Shown here: one piece after another, positions 27,816-36,127 of the stretch
Layout: the number at the start of each line of letters is the position of its first letter
Numbering within the stretch: the first letter of the stretch is position 1
From: DATAUK01 sp036268295
GTDB taxonomy: Bacteria > Actinomycetota > Actinomycetes > JAFAQI01
Direction: 5' to 3'
DNA: 64,000 nt
Assembly (NCBI GenBank): GCA_036268295.1
Contig: DATAUK010000024.1
Location: 23,485-87,484, forward strand
The notes under the pieces: model-generated
Databases searched by the model: none
The model's input: only the letters and a program-made list of their open reading frames with translations
What the model was told of the DNA's origin: nothing
Translations under genes and position numbers: made by a program

Positions 27816-28457
27816 CTAGGAGTTCGCGCTGGTCCTGACCGCGGTGATGGAGCCTGCCACGTCGACAGTTCCCAGGTCACCGTTCTGAGCTCCGTTGGCT
27901 CCCGAGTAGTCGGTGCACGTCAACGACTCGGTGATCGACGCAGTGGAGGAGGTTCCGACATCGAAGGCGAGCGCGCCCTGCGTGACGTCGTCGTCGCGGG
28001 GGTTGTAGGGAGCAGAGTAGGCCTCGGTCTGATTACCCGTGCCTCCCTGCAGAGTGCACTGGATCGCCGCCCCGGCCTGCGAGGAGCCCTGCTGGGCGTA
28101 GACCGAGATGTCGGCGTGCACGATGTAGCTGCCGGCCGGCAAGGTCTTGTGCAGGATCGCCAGCGACGCGTGATTTGTCAGGACCGTCGAGGTTGCCGTC
28201 GCGGTGTAGCCGGCGACCGCGCCGTTCTTGCCCGGCGCGCCCGTTGCGCCCTTCGGGCCCTTGTGGCCGCGCAGCTTCTTCACCACGCTCGGCTTGATCT
28301 GCTTGACCGAGGTGATCCGGAAATGGCTCGCGGCGAACGCCGTACCCCCGCCCAGCGCGACGGCGAGCGCGAGCACCGACGCCACAGTCGCAAAGTTGGC
28401 TCGGGACCGTACCGAACGCGACGAATCGCCCCTGTGTGAAGGCATGCCTGAACTCAT
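27816..28457 (-). CDS. Secreted protein with short collagen-like segment
   Basis: Start at ATG 28457 (MSSGMPSHRGD) with GGGGGAA just upstream. 213 residues. An N-terminal signal or anchor near residues 20-43 ends in GGTAFAASHF. ITSVKQIKPSVVKKLRGHKGPKG leads into five Gly-X-Y triplets, followed by a beta-rich C-terminal domain of about 120 residues with two cysteines (CTLQGG, LTCTDYSG). This architecture is common among uncharacterised exported proteins of actinobacteria. I do not recognise a function; a surface or spore-coat-like role is speculative. It has its own promoter region and no operon partner. Confidence 0.75.
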   Translation of the reverse strand: MSSGMPSHRGDSSRSVRSRANFATVASVLALAVALGGGTAFAASHFRITSVKQIKPSVVKKLRGHKGPKGATGAPGKNGAVAGYTATATSTVLTNHASLAILHKTLPAGSYIVHADISVYAQQGSSQAGAAIQCTLQGGTGNQTEAYSAPYNPRDDDVTQGALAFDVGTSSTASITESLTCTDYSGANGAQNGDLGTVDVAGSITAVRTSANS

Positions 28458-28551
28458 GATGGTTCCCCCGGGAAAGCGGCTCTGCGCCAAGACGCGGATG
28501 CGTCTCAAGTCATCGCGGATGCTAGCGAACCCCCGCGATCAGTCAGACCCG

Positions 28552-28571
28552 CCGGGCGCTATGACGCCCGG
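28552..28571 (-). terminator. Small GC-rich hairpin downstream of tRNA-Ala
   Basis: CCGGGCG at 28552-28558 and CGCCCGG at 28565-28571 pair perfectly around a 6-base loop. The hairpin lies about 90 bases past the tRNA-Ala 3' end on its strand and upstream of the collagen-like gene. No U tract follows in either direction, so intrinsic termination is only a possibility. Confidence 0.25.
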
Positions 28572-28663
28572 AAGATCTGACACGTCCGGAGATCGGGACT
28601 CAGCCGTTACGCAAGATTCAGGTCGAGCCGGATAGAAGAGCCCGATGTCTTGCGGGATCACAC

Positions 28664-28739
28664 TGGTGGAGCTGAGGGGATTCGAACCCCTGGCCTCCTC
28701 GTTGCGAACGAGGCGCGCTACCAACTGCGCCACAGCCCC
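28664..28739 (-). tRNA. tRNA-Ala(CGC)
   Basis: On the minus strand the cloverleaf has acceptor GGGGCTG/CAGCTCC including the G3-U70 pair that identifies alanine tRNAs. Anticodon stem CCTCG/CGAGG encloses TTCGCAA (anticodon CGC, reading GCG). The T arm is CAGGG-GTTCGAAT-CCCTC-like, and CCA is encoded. GCG is a frequent Ala codon in this GC-rich genome. It lies 53 bp after the SepX/GlpR gene. Confidence 0.96.
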
Positions 28740-28792
28740 AGAGCGGCTGAGTTTAGCCGAACCGAGCCCGCAGCCCGGCGTCGTCGGGACGC

Positions 28793-30172
28793 TTAGTCGT
28801 TGACGGCCCAGCGGCGGTCGAGGATCTCCTCGAGGTCGTCGATCGGGTCCAGCTCGGCTGCAGTCTCAGCCGGCGGCAGCAACGGCTCCATCTCCGGGGC
28901 GCGGTTGCGGCGCTTGGGCGCTTTCGGCTTGGTGGCATACACCGGTCGGGGCACCGGAACCGGCTCCCACGGCCGCTCGCCGATGCCGCCCTCATCCTCG
29001 GACTTGGCCACCGGATCGTAGCCAGCTACCCGCTCGATCCGCTCGGTCTCCCGGGTCCGGCTGCGCATCGTGCGCGCCACCCGTCGCGGCGGCCGCGGCG
29101 CGACCTCGGCCGGCTCAGCGGGACGCTCGGCGACCGGTTGGGCGGCCGGCGCGGCGACCGGCTCGGCGATCGGGGCCTCAGTTGCTGAAGTGGCTGCAGT
29201 GGCCGCGGCAGGCTCGACAACGTCATCGAAGTCGGTCCGGTCGAACACCCGGCGATCGAAGGAGGTGTCGTCGAAAGCGACGTCGTCGAAGCGATACCTA
29301 ACCGGCCGCTCAGCCCGGGCGGCCGGCGCGTCGTACCCGACGATCCGATCAAGCTCGGTCGTCTCGTAGAGCTCCGCACTCTCCTCGAACTGAGCGGGCT
29401 CCTCAAACCGGGCCGGCTCGGAGAACCGAGCAGTCTGGTCGAACACTGCCGTCTGGTCGAACTCTGCCGCCTGATCGAAATCTGCCGTCTGGTCATCTGG
29501 CATCTGGTCAAGATCTGCCGTCTGGTCAAACAGCGGCTCGAGTTGGGGGGCGCGTGCCGCTGGCGCATCGTCCCAGCGGATCCGCCTCACCTCTGCGATG
29601 TCCGGCTCGACCGCCGGACGCTGCATGGGCAGCCGGTCCGGACGCGCCGGCGCGGCCCGGCGGGCCGGCGCCACCCGCTGCGGCCTTGCCGCCGCCGGTC
29701 GGCTTGACGCCCGATTGGCCCGCTGTGCCCGTTGGGCCTGGTTGCGCAGGTGCATGACGAACCCGGCAAGTGCCAGATCGGCGATGACCTGCAGCGCCCA
29801 CAGCATCAGTCCACCGACGACCACCGCGAGCAGCAGGGTCAGGACGGTGGTGACCAACAAGCCGATCAAGGTACGCCGGCGACGGGTCTCGGCCGAGACG
29901 ACCGGACGGGCGGCACGGCGTTCGGTTGCCGAGCGCCGCGGTTTGCCCTGACCGTCGGCCGACGCCCCCGAGACATGGACCTCGACCGAGCGGCTGCGAT
30001 GAGGCACGGCGGCGTTCTTCACGGGTCCGGCGTCGCGTCGCAGCGTGTGCATCGCGGAGTTGAACTTGTCGACCGAGCGGACCTCTTCGACCTCGTCGTG
30101 GCGACGCAGCCACATCGGCACCAGGACGATGACCCACATGACCCCGAGCCCAACGAAGATGACGGCACTCAC
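28793..30172 (-). CDS. glpR: Divisome membrane protein SepX/GlpR
   Basis: 459 residues. The N-terminus is a membrane helix (SAVIFVGLGVMWVIVLVPMWLRRHDEVEEVRSVDKFNSAMHTL) characteristic of the family called SepX in Streptomyces and GLPR in corynebacteria (Rv0996 in M. tuberculosis). A second hydrophobic pair lies near residues 92-140. The remaining cytoplasmic region is long, charged and probably disordered, with Arg/Ala/Pro stretches and a repetitive Asp-Gln-Thr segment near residues 213-260. GLPR recruits the MoeA-like protein Glp to the septum together with FtsZ. A MoeA homolog is four genes upstream in the same operon. The role in division is inferred from the family. Confidence 0.82.
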   Translation of the reverse strand: MSAVIFVGLGVMWVIVLVPMWLRRHDEVEEVRSVDKFNSAMHTLRRDAGPVKNAAVPHRSRSVEVHVSGASADGQGKPRRSATERRAARPVVSAETRRRRTLIGLLVTTVLTLLLAVVVGGLMLWALQVIADLALAGFVMHLRNQAQRAQRANRASSRPAAARPQRVAPARRAAPARPDRLPMQRPAVEPDIAEVRRIRWDDAPAARAPQLEPLFDQTADLDQMPDDQTADFDQAAEFDQTAVFDQTARFSEPARFEEPAQFEESAELYETTELDRIVGYDAPAARAERPVRYRFDDVAFDDTSFDRRVFDRTDFDDVVEPAAATAATSATEAPIAEPVAAPAAQPVAERPAEPAEVAPRPPRRVARTMRSRTRETERIERVAGYDPVAKSEDEGGIGERPWEPVPVPRPVYATKPKAPKRRNRAPEMEPLLPPAETAAELDPIDDLEEILDRRWAVND

Positions 30173-30243
30173 GGTCGGCCCAACCGACGGTTCGTATCCA
30201 TCACTTTTGAACGCTAACCACCTATTGCCCGATGAGCGCGGAC

Positions 30244-30894
30244 CTACGCCGGTGTGTCGCGATGTGGCGGGGCCGACGAGTCAACCCCCGACTGCGACCC
30301 GTGCCAGCGTTGCAACAGCCCACCTGGTACGTCGTCGCGCACCAGGGCAAAGGTCAGATGATCCCGCCAGTCACCGGCGATGTGAAGATAGCGCTCCCGG
30401 ACCCCTTCTTCACGGAAACCCAGCTTTTCGACGACTCGGCGGCTCGCCACGTTCTCCGGCCGGATGTTGACCTCGATGCGGTGCAGTCCGACCGGGCCGA
30501 GGCAGTGGTCGACGACGAGCGCGACCGCGGTCGGCATGATCCCCCTTCCCGCGAACCGCTCGTCGACCCAGTAGCCGACGTGCGCGGAGTCCATCGAGCC
30601 TCGCACGATGCCCGCGACGTTGAGCTGGCCGGCGAACCGATCGCCCACCACGATGACGAACGGCAGCGCCTTGCCGGCGCGAGCGTCAGCCCGCAGCCGC
30701 CTCGTCATCGAGGTGAAGACCGTCGCAGAGACGCCGAACATGCTCGGCCCGCGCGGCGGCGTCGCCTCCCACTGCCGCAGCCACTCGACGTTGCGACGCC
30801 GCGCCTCCATCCAGGCACTCGCATCGCGCATCCGCAGCGGGCGCAGCGTGACCTCACCGTCGCGAAGTACGGCGGGCCAGCCGGGCGCAGGCAT
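30244..30894 (-). CDS. rimJ: RimJ-like GNAT N-acetyltransferase
   Basis: 216 residues with the GNAT fold: VTLRPLRMRDASAWMEARRRN at the start, FVIVVGDRFAGQLNVAGIVRGSMDSAHVGYWVDERFAGRGIMPTAVALV containing the acetyl-CoA loop RFAGRGI, and RIEVNIRPENVASRRVVEKLGFREEG. It belongs to the RimJ/RimL group that acetylates protein N-termini or other amines. It sits between mog and the sepX/glpR gene in the galU-to-glpR operon. The same placement beside moeA1 occurs in M. tuberculosis (Rv0995). Confidence 0.9.
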   Translation of the reverse strand: MPAPGWPAVLRDGEVTLRPLRMRDASAWMEARRRNVEWLRQWEATPPRGPSMFGVSATVFTSMTRRLRADARAGKALPFVIVVGDRFAGQLNVAGIVRGSMDSAHVGYWVDERFAGRGIMPTAVALVVDHCLGPVGLHRIEVNIRPENVASRRVVEKLGFREEGVRERYLHIAGDWRDHLTFALVRDDVPGGLLQRWHGSQSGVDSSAPPHRDTPA

Positions 30895-30901
30895 CAGCGG
30901 C

Positions 30902-31408
30902 TCATCGGTGGTCGCCGCCGCCGCGAAGCTGAGCGATCGCGTGGCCGATCACCGGGGCAAGTACGGCGGCACCGTCGCGAACCCCACCGGTAGACCCGGG
31001 CAGGTTGAGCACCAGCGTCGAGCCCGCGATCCCGGCGACCGCGCGCGAGAGGATCGTCGTCGGTAGCTCGTCACGGCGATACTGCCGCAGCGCCTCGGCC
31101 AGGCCGGGCGCCTCGCGGTCGATGACGCGGCGGGTCGCTTCCGGCGTCACGTCCCGCGGCGAGAGCCCGGTGCCACCGGTCGTCACGACGAGGTCGGCCG
31201 CCGCGTCGATCGCCGCGCGCAGCGCGGCCTCGATCGCATCCGCCTCGTCGGGCACCACAGCAATCTCGGCAACCGCAAATCCCTGTCCTGCCAGCAGATC
31301 CGCCAGCGCCGGTCCGGAGGCATCGGGCCGAAGCCCGGTGTGCGAGCGGTCAGACACCGTGATGACGCGGGCGGTCGCGTCGGTCGGCAGGCCCTCGGCT
31401 CGGGTCAT
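30902..31408 (-). CDS. mog: Molybdopterin adenylyltransferase-like MogA/MoaB protein
   Basis: 168 residues of the MoCF/MogA fold: ARVITVSDRSHTGLRPDASGPALADLL, VVTTGGTGLSPRDVTPEATRRVIDREAPGLAEALR with the TTGGTG and SPRDVTPEA motifs, and STLVLNLPGSTGGVRDGAAVL (LPGS). Mog-type proteins adenylate molybdopterin before metal insertion by MoeA; some MoaB paralogs are inactive. Catalytic Asp-type residues look intact. The start overlaps the moaC stop by 4 bp and the stop is 7 bp before rimJ. Confidence 0.9.
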   Translation of the reverse strand: MTRAEGLPTDATARVITVSDRSHTGLRPDASGPALADLLAGQGFAVAEIAVVPDEADAIEAALRAAIDAAADLVVTTGGTGLSPRDVTPEATRRVIDREAPGLAEALRQYRRDELPTTILSRAVAGIAGSTLVLNLPGSTGGVRDGAAVLAPVIGHAIAQLRGGGDHR

Positions 31409-31878
31409 GACGGCCGACGCCAGTCACCGTGAGCCCCACCGGTCTTCTCGACGACCACGACGTCAGAGATGCTCGCCGCCGGATCAACCCCTTTGACCAT
31501 GTCGATCACGGCCAGACCGGCGACCGTGACAGCCGTCAGCGCCTCCATCTCGACGCCGGTGCGGTCCGCCGTACGGACCGTCGCCGTGATCGCGACCGCA
31601 TCGTCATCCACGGCAAGGTCGACGGTCACACCATGGAGCGCGATCGGATGGCAGAGCGGGACCAGATCGGGGGTGCGCTTCGCCGCCATGATGCCGGCAA
31701 CTCGCGCGACGCCGAGCGCGTCGCCCTTCGGCAGATCGCCGGATCTCAGCAACCCGACCACCTGTGGCGAGACCACGACGCGGCCGGTCGCGGTTGCGGT
31801 CCGCACCGAGATGTCCTTGACGGAGACGTCGACCATCCGCGCCGTGCCGGTCTCGTCGAGGTGGCTGAACTCCGTCAT
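31405..31878 (-). CDS. moaC: Cyclic pyranopterin monophosphate synthase
   Basis: 157 residues. It converts the MoaA product to cPMP in molybdenum cofactor synthesis. MVDVSVKDISVRTATATGRV, AGIMAAKRTPDLVPLCHPIALHGVTVDL, GVEMEALTAVTVAGLAVIDMVKGVDPAASI and VEKTGG are all canonical and include the conserved Lys and Asp active-site residues. It lies 10 bp downstream of moeA and overlaps mog. moaA, moaD and moaE are not in this window. Confidence 0.96.
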   Translation of the reverse strand: MTEFSHLDETGTARMVDVSVKDISVRTATATGRVVVSPQVVGLLRSGDLPKGDALGVARVAGIMAAKRTPDLVPLCHPIALHGVTVDLAVDDDAVAITATVRTADRTGVEMEALTAVTVAGLAVIDMVKGVDPAASISDVVVVEKTGGAHGDWRRPS

Positions 31879-31888
31879 CGGGGTGCGC

Positions 31889-33124
31889 TCATTGATGGCG
31901 GCGTTCGAGCATCATCACGCTGACGGCGGTGCCGGCCTCGATGCTCGTCACCTGCTCGGGCACGACGATCAGGGCGTTCGACGCGGCAAGCGACGCAATG
32001 AGATGCGAGCCGGAGGCACCGACCGGTCGCACCGTGTAAGCGCCCTGCTCGACCGAGAGCCAGCCACGCAGGTAGGAGCGCCGTCCGGGCGGCGACTTCA
32101 GCGCGTCGGTGACCTTGGCTCGCACCGTCGGTCGCGATAGCGGTTCGACCCCGAGCATCCGACGCAGCGCTGGCCGCACGAACACCTCGAAGGACACGTA
32201 CGAGCTCACCGGGTTGCCGGGCAGACCGAAGAACGGGGTGTCATCGGGACCGATCGTGCCGAAGCCCTGCGGCATTCCGGGCTGCATCGCCACCTTGTCG
32301 AACGAGACCGTGCCGACCCGGCTCAGCACCTCCTTGACGACGTCATAGGCCCCGACGCTCACGCCGCCGCTGGTGACGATGACGTCGGCGCGGATCAGCT
32401 GGTCTTCCAGCGTGTCCGCCAGAACGCTCGGCTCGTCCGGCACGATGCCGACCCGGTAGGCGATCGCGCCGGCTTCCAGCGCCGCCGCGGTGAGTAGCGA
32501 GCTATTGGCGTCGGGGATCTGACCGCGGCTCAGCGGCTGGCCGGGCTCGACCAGCTCGCTGCCGGTCGAGAGCACCACGACCCGCGGCCGGGGCCGCACC
32601 ACCACCCGATCGCGACCGACCGCGGCCATCAGACCGAGCTGGGCGGCGCCGAGGTGGGTGCCGGCTTTGAGCACCTCGGCACCGACCTGAGCATCCTCGC
32701 CAGCGAACCGCACGCAGCCGCCGGCCTTCGGCGACGTTCGGATCGAGACCTGCGCGATCCCGCCGTCGGTGGCCTCGAGCGGCACCACTGCGTCGGCGCC
32801 GGGCGGCATCGCGGCACCGGTCATGATCCGGACACACAGCCCCGGCTGGACGGTGTACGGCGAGGCACTTCCCGCGGCGACATCGCCAACCACAGGCATC
32901 ACGACCGGCGACTCCGGGCTCGCGCCGCGCAGGTCATCGGAGCGGACGGCGTACCCATCCATCGCCGAGTTGTCGAACGGCGGCAACGGAAACGTCGAGT
33001 GGACGTCCTCGACGAGAACGCAGCCATGGGCGTCGCCGAGCGTTAGATCGAGCGCGCCGAGCGGTCGCACCACGTCGAGGATGTCGGCGAGGTGCGCGTC
33101 AACGGACTTCAGTGCATCGCTCAT
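31889..33124 (-). CDS. moeA: MoeA/gephyrin-like molybdopterin molybdotransferase (candidate Glp)
   Basis: Start at ATG 33124 (MSDALKSVDAHLADIL) with an AAGGTG site upstream; longer readings run into galU. 411 residues with MoeA domains: FDNSAMDGYAVRSDD, GEDAQVG, a MoCF-fold domain with VVLSTGSELVEPG and VTSGGVSVGAYD, PGMPQGFG, FGLPGNPVSSYVSFEVFVRP, and the C-terminal beta domain. It may insert Mo into the cofactor. The operon position with sepX/glpR matches the corynebacterial Glp, a MoeA-like protein recruited to cell division. Both roles are possible and sequence alone does not separate them. Confidence 0.92.
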   Translation of the reverse strand: MSDALKSVDAHLADILDVVRPLGALDLTLGDAHGCVLVEDVHSTFPLPPFDNSAMDGYAVRSDDLRGASPESPVVMPVVGDVAAGSASPYTVQPGLCVRIMTGAAMPPGADAVVPLEATDGGIAQVSIRTSPKAGGCVRFAGEDAQVGAEVLKAGTHLGAAQLGLMAAVGRDRVVVRPRPRVVVLSTGSELVEPGQPLSRGQIPDANSSLLTAAALEAGAIAYRVGIVPDEPSVLADTLEDQLIRADVIVTSGGVSVGAYDVVKEVLSRVGTVSFDKVAMQPGMPQGFGTIGPDDTPFFGLPGNPVSSYVSFEVFVRPALRRMLGVEPLSRPTVRAKVTDALKSPPGRRSYLRGWLSVEQGAYTVRPVGASGSHLIASLAASNALIVVPEQVTSIEAGTAVSVMMLERRHQ

Positions 33125-33134
33125 CCGGACACCT

Positions 33135-34064
33135 TCATGGTCGCAGTGGCTCCGACGGATCGCCTTGCGGCAGCCGCTGTGCCACGAAGTCCCCGAGCCA
33201 GTCGCGGAAGCCCGGGCCGAGATCGGCGCGGTCACACGCGAACTGCACGATCGCCTTGAGGTAGGCAGCCTTGTCGCCAGTGTCGTAGCGCCGGCCGCGG
33301 AAGATCACGCCGTGCACCGGGCCACCGGCGCCCGGCGCATCGGTGAGCTGCTCGATCGCGTCGGTCAGCTGGATCTCGCCGCCGCGTCCAGGTCGGGTCT
33401 CGCTGAGGACCTCGAAGATCTCCGGCGACAGCACGTAGCGGCCGATGACGGCCAGGTTGCTCGGCGCGAGATCAGGCTGCGGCTTCTCGACCAGGCCGGT
33501 GATCCGCACCACGTCGGTCTCCTCGGTCGACTCGACCGCGGCGCAGCCGTAGAGGCTGATCTGGTCGTCCGGCACCTCCATCAACGCCACGACGCAGCCG
33601 CCGAGATCCTTCTGAACCTCGACCATCTTCGTCAGCAGGACGTCCCGCTCGTCGATCAGATCGTCGCCGAGCAGGACCGCGAACGGCTCGTTGCCGACGT
33701 GCTGCGCGGCGCAGAGCACCGCATGGCCGAGGCCACGGGCCGCTCCCTGCCGGACATAGTGGACCGTCGCGAGCTCGGTCACGCTGCGCACCCGGTCGAG
33801 CAGGTGACGCTTGCCCTCATCGCCCTCGAGGGTGTCCTCGAGCTCGTACGCCGTGTCGAAGTGGTCTTCCAGCGGCGCCTTGTTGCGGCCAGTGATGAGC
33901 AGGACGTCATCGAGACCGGCGCGCACCGCCTCTTCGACGACATATTGGATCGCCGGTTTGTCGACGACCGGCAACATCTCCTTGGGGCTGGCCTTGGTGG
34001 CGGGAAGGAATCGAGTGCCAAGCCCCGCAACCGGCACAACCGCCTTAGTTACGCCGGAAGTCAT
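33135..34064 (-). CDS. galU: UTP-glucose-1-phosphate uridylyltransferase
   Basis: Start at ATG 34064 (MTSGVTKAVVPVAGLGTRFLP) preceded by AAGGTGG; the upstream in-frame extension overlaps the divergent gene. 309 residues: the nucleotide-binding VPVAGLGTRFLPATKASPKEMLPVVDKPAIQYVVEEA, VLLGDDLIDERD, GLVEKPQPDLAPSNLAVIGRYVL, and FRGRRYDTGDKAAYLKA. It makes UDP-glucose for envelope glycans and could serve the glycan locus at the left end. It is the first gene of the operon running to glpR. Only 22 bp separates it from the divergent cyclo-ligase start. Confidence 0.97.
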   Translation of the reverse strand: MTSGVTKAVVPVAGLGTRFLPATKASPKEMLPVVDKPAIQYVVEEAVRAGLDDVLLITGRNKAPLEDHFDTAYELEDTLEGDEGKRHLLDRVRSVTELATVHYVRQGAARGLGHAVLCAAQHVGNEPFAVLLGDDLIDERDVLLTKMVEVQKDLGGCVVALMEVPDDQISLYGCAAVESTEETDVVRITGLVEKPQPDLAPSNLAVIGRYVLSPEIFEVLSETRPGRGGEIQLTDAIEQLTDAPGAGGPVHGVIFRGRRYDTGDKAAYLKAIVQFACDRADLGPGFRDWLGDFVAQRLPQGDPSEPLRP

Positions 34065-34086
34065 GGATTCCACCTTAGAGGTACGG

Positions 34087-34674
34087 GTGCCGCACACTGC
34101 TGAGATGACCGACGATGCGCCGGCCCGCAAACAACGGCTTCGGGCCGAGCTCCTGGCAGCGCGGCGCGCGAGGTCCGCCTCGGTACGCGACAGCGCCGGC
34201 GAGGCGATCGCGGCGCATGGCATCGAGAGCTGCCGCGGGGCCACGACGGTGGCGGCCTACCTCGCGGTCGAGCACGAGCCGCCGACGTTGCTGCTGCTGG
34301 ACACGCTTCGATCGCACGGCGTCCAGGTGCTGCTGCCGGTGATCGACGGAGTCGGTCTCGACTGGGCGCCGTACGCCGGGCCGGCCGGCCTGGCTCCCGG
34401 ACCGCTCGGGCTCAGCGAGCCCTCCACCCCGCGACTCGGCGTCGAGGCGGCGAGCGCAGCCGATGTCGTCGTCGTCCCGGCGCTCGCCGTCGACCGGCTC
34501 GGCAACCGGCTGGGTCGAGGTCGGGGCTTCTACGACCGGGCGCTGATCAATGTCTCAGCACCGGTCATCGCCGTGGTGTACGACGACGAGCTGGTCGATG
34601 AGGTCCCCGCCGAGCCGCACGACCGTCGCGTCGACGCCGTGCTGCGACCGGGTGGATTCACGCCGGTCGGTTAG
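34087..34674 (+). CDS. 5-formyltetrahydrofolate cyclo-ligase
   Basis: Start taken as GTG 34087 with AGAGG at 34077-34081; ATG 34105 is the alternative (189 residues). It converts 5-formyl-THF to 5,10-methenyl-THF with ATP. RKQRLRAELLAARRARSAS is the N-terminal substrate region, VLLPVIDGVGLDW the core, and LAVDRLGNRLGRGRGFYDRALI the ATP-binding GRGxGFYDR motif. The divergent galU pair is the same as Rv0992c/Rv0993. It converges on the L,D-transpeptidase with 5 bp between stops. Confidence 0.93.
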   Translation: MPHTAEMTDDAPARKQRLRAELLAARRARSASVRDSAGEAIAAHGIESCRGATTVAAYLAVEHEPPTLLLLDTLRSHGVQVLLPVIDGVGLDWAPYAGPAGLAPGPLGLSEPSTPRLGVEAASAADVVVVPALAVDRLGNRLGRGRGFYDRALINVSAPVIAVVYDDELVDEVPAEPHDRRVDAVLRPGGFTPVG

Positions 34675-34679
34675 CCGAT

Positions 34680-36065
34680 CTACCAAGTGGTGCCGGACGA
34701 CGCGCTGCTGCCCTTCTTCTTGCCGGCGTGCTTGTGGGAGGCGTGACCGGACTTGTGCGTCTTCTTCTTCGCGACGTGGCCAAAGCCGGGCTCGGCGGTG
34801 CGGGGCATCCCCGGGTGCAAAGCCTTCGCGGCCGCCGTCGGTGCGGCATCGTCGGAGAGCCACTGCTTCCACGACAGGTTCCAGTCGGCGGTGCCAGGGT
34901 CGCCTGCCTCCGGCGGGCGCACCCCGTCGTACACGTCCACGACGTCGCCGTTGCGGGCCCAGTTGTAGAACCACTCGGCGTTCTCGGTACTGAGGTTGAC
35001 GCAACCGTGCGAGACGTTGATGTGGCCCTGGTCGCCGACCGACCACGGCGCGGCGTGGACGAACTCCCCACCATCGGAGATCCGCACGTCCCAGTAGACC
35101 GTCTCGTTGTAGTAGCCCGGGCTGCTCTTCGGGATGCCGACGGTGGCCGAGTCCATCTGCACGACCTGCGACTTCTCCAGTGCGATGTGGACACCGTCCA
35201 TCGTCGGATAGACCTCACGACCGGTGCTGACCGGGAACGTGTTGATCAGCTTGCCGTTGTCGAAGACCTGCATCTCGTGGGTCGCCTGGTTGACCTCACT
35301 GACGTGGCTGGCACCGATCTTGAACGACGTACTGTGCCGGCCGACACCGCCCCACATGCCGTGCCCGAGGTCGACGCCCTGCAGGTCCGAGGAGATCGTG
35401 ACTTTGGTGCCTTGCTTCCAGTACGTCGGCGGCCGCCAGTGCACGTCCTGGTCGCTCATCCAGTGCCACGCGCCGACGACTGCGGGTGTCGCAGTCACCG
35501 ACAGGCCGCGCTCGACCGCAGCGCGCTTGTTGGTCGGCACCGGCTGGTCGAAGGTCACGATGACCGGCGACCCGACGCCGACGGTGTCGCCGCCGCCTGG
35601 CGAGAGCAGCGCGTTGAAGTGCTTCTTCGCCGCCGGCGTGGTGATCGCCAACGTCTTGGTCTTGGTGTGGTGCTCGAGGTCGACATAGCTCAGCTTCGCC
35701 CGCAGCTGACTCGACGGCGCCAGCGCCAGGTCACTGTTCCAGCGGGTGCGGGTCTTGTTGAACGTGCCGGCCAGCGCACCGAGACCGGGCTGCCTGATCT
35801 TGACCGCGCTCAGGGCGCCATTGTCGACCTTCACATGCAGGTGCTTCGCGAACGGCACCCGGCCGTTGTGCAGGCCGATCACAAGCAGCGATGCTTTCGG
35901 CAGTGGCGCGGCCGGGCTGGCACCGCTGGTGGTGCTGACCTTCTCGTGGCTCGAACCGCGCGGGCTCCATGCCAGCGCCACCACGCCGCCGATCGCCACG
36001 ACCACTACAACGGCCGCCGCAAACGCCGCAATTACCCCACGTGGGATGGGACGGGGGATGCGCAT
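34680..36065 (-). CDS. L,D-transpeptidase (YkuD) with Ig-like domains
   Basis: Start at ATG 36065 (MRIPRPIPRGVIAAF); 461 residues. A membrane anchor lies near residues 9-31, and Ig-like repeats span about 65-250. The YkuD catalytic domain near 255-385 has the active site HAAPWSVGDQGHINVSHGCVNLST with the catalytic Cys in SHGCVN. These enzymes form 3-3 cross-links in peptidoglycan of actinobacteria (LdtMt2-type layout). The C-terminus is unusual: a His/Lys/Ser-rich basic tail of about 35 residues. It probably acts in the periplasm-like space on the wall. Confidence 0.93.
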   Translation of the reverse strand: MRIPRPIPRGVIAAFAAAVVVVVAIGGVVALAWSPRGSSHEKVSTTSGASPAAPLPKASLLVIGLHNGRVPFAKHLHVKVDNGALSAVKIRQPGLGALAGTFNKTRTRWNSDLALAPSSQLRAKLSYVDLEHHTKTKTLAITTPAAKKHFNALLSPGGGDTVGVGSPVIVTFDQPVPTNKRAAVERGLSVTATPAVVGAWHWMSDQDVHWRPPTYWKQGTKVTISSDLQGVDLGHGMWGGVGRHSTSFKIGASHVSEVNQATHEMQVFDNGKLINTFPVSTGREVYPTMDGVHIALEKSQVVQMDSATVGIPKSSPGYYNETVYWDVRISDGGEFVHAAPWSVGDQGHINVSHGCVNLSTENAEWFYNWARNGDVVDVYDGVRPPEAGDPGTADWNLSWKQWLSDDAAPTAAAKALHPGMPRTAEPGFGHVAKKKTHKSGHASHKHAGKKKGSSASSGTTW

Positions 36066-36127
36066 TCGGTGACCGACTCTCGTATGGGGAAGACTTCCAT
36101 TCTGCCCTGAACTCAACCTTTTGACGA

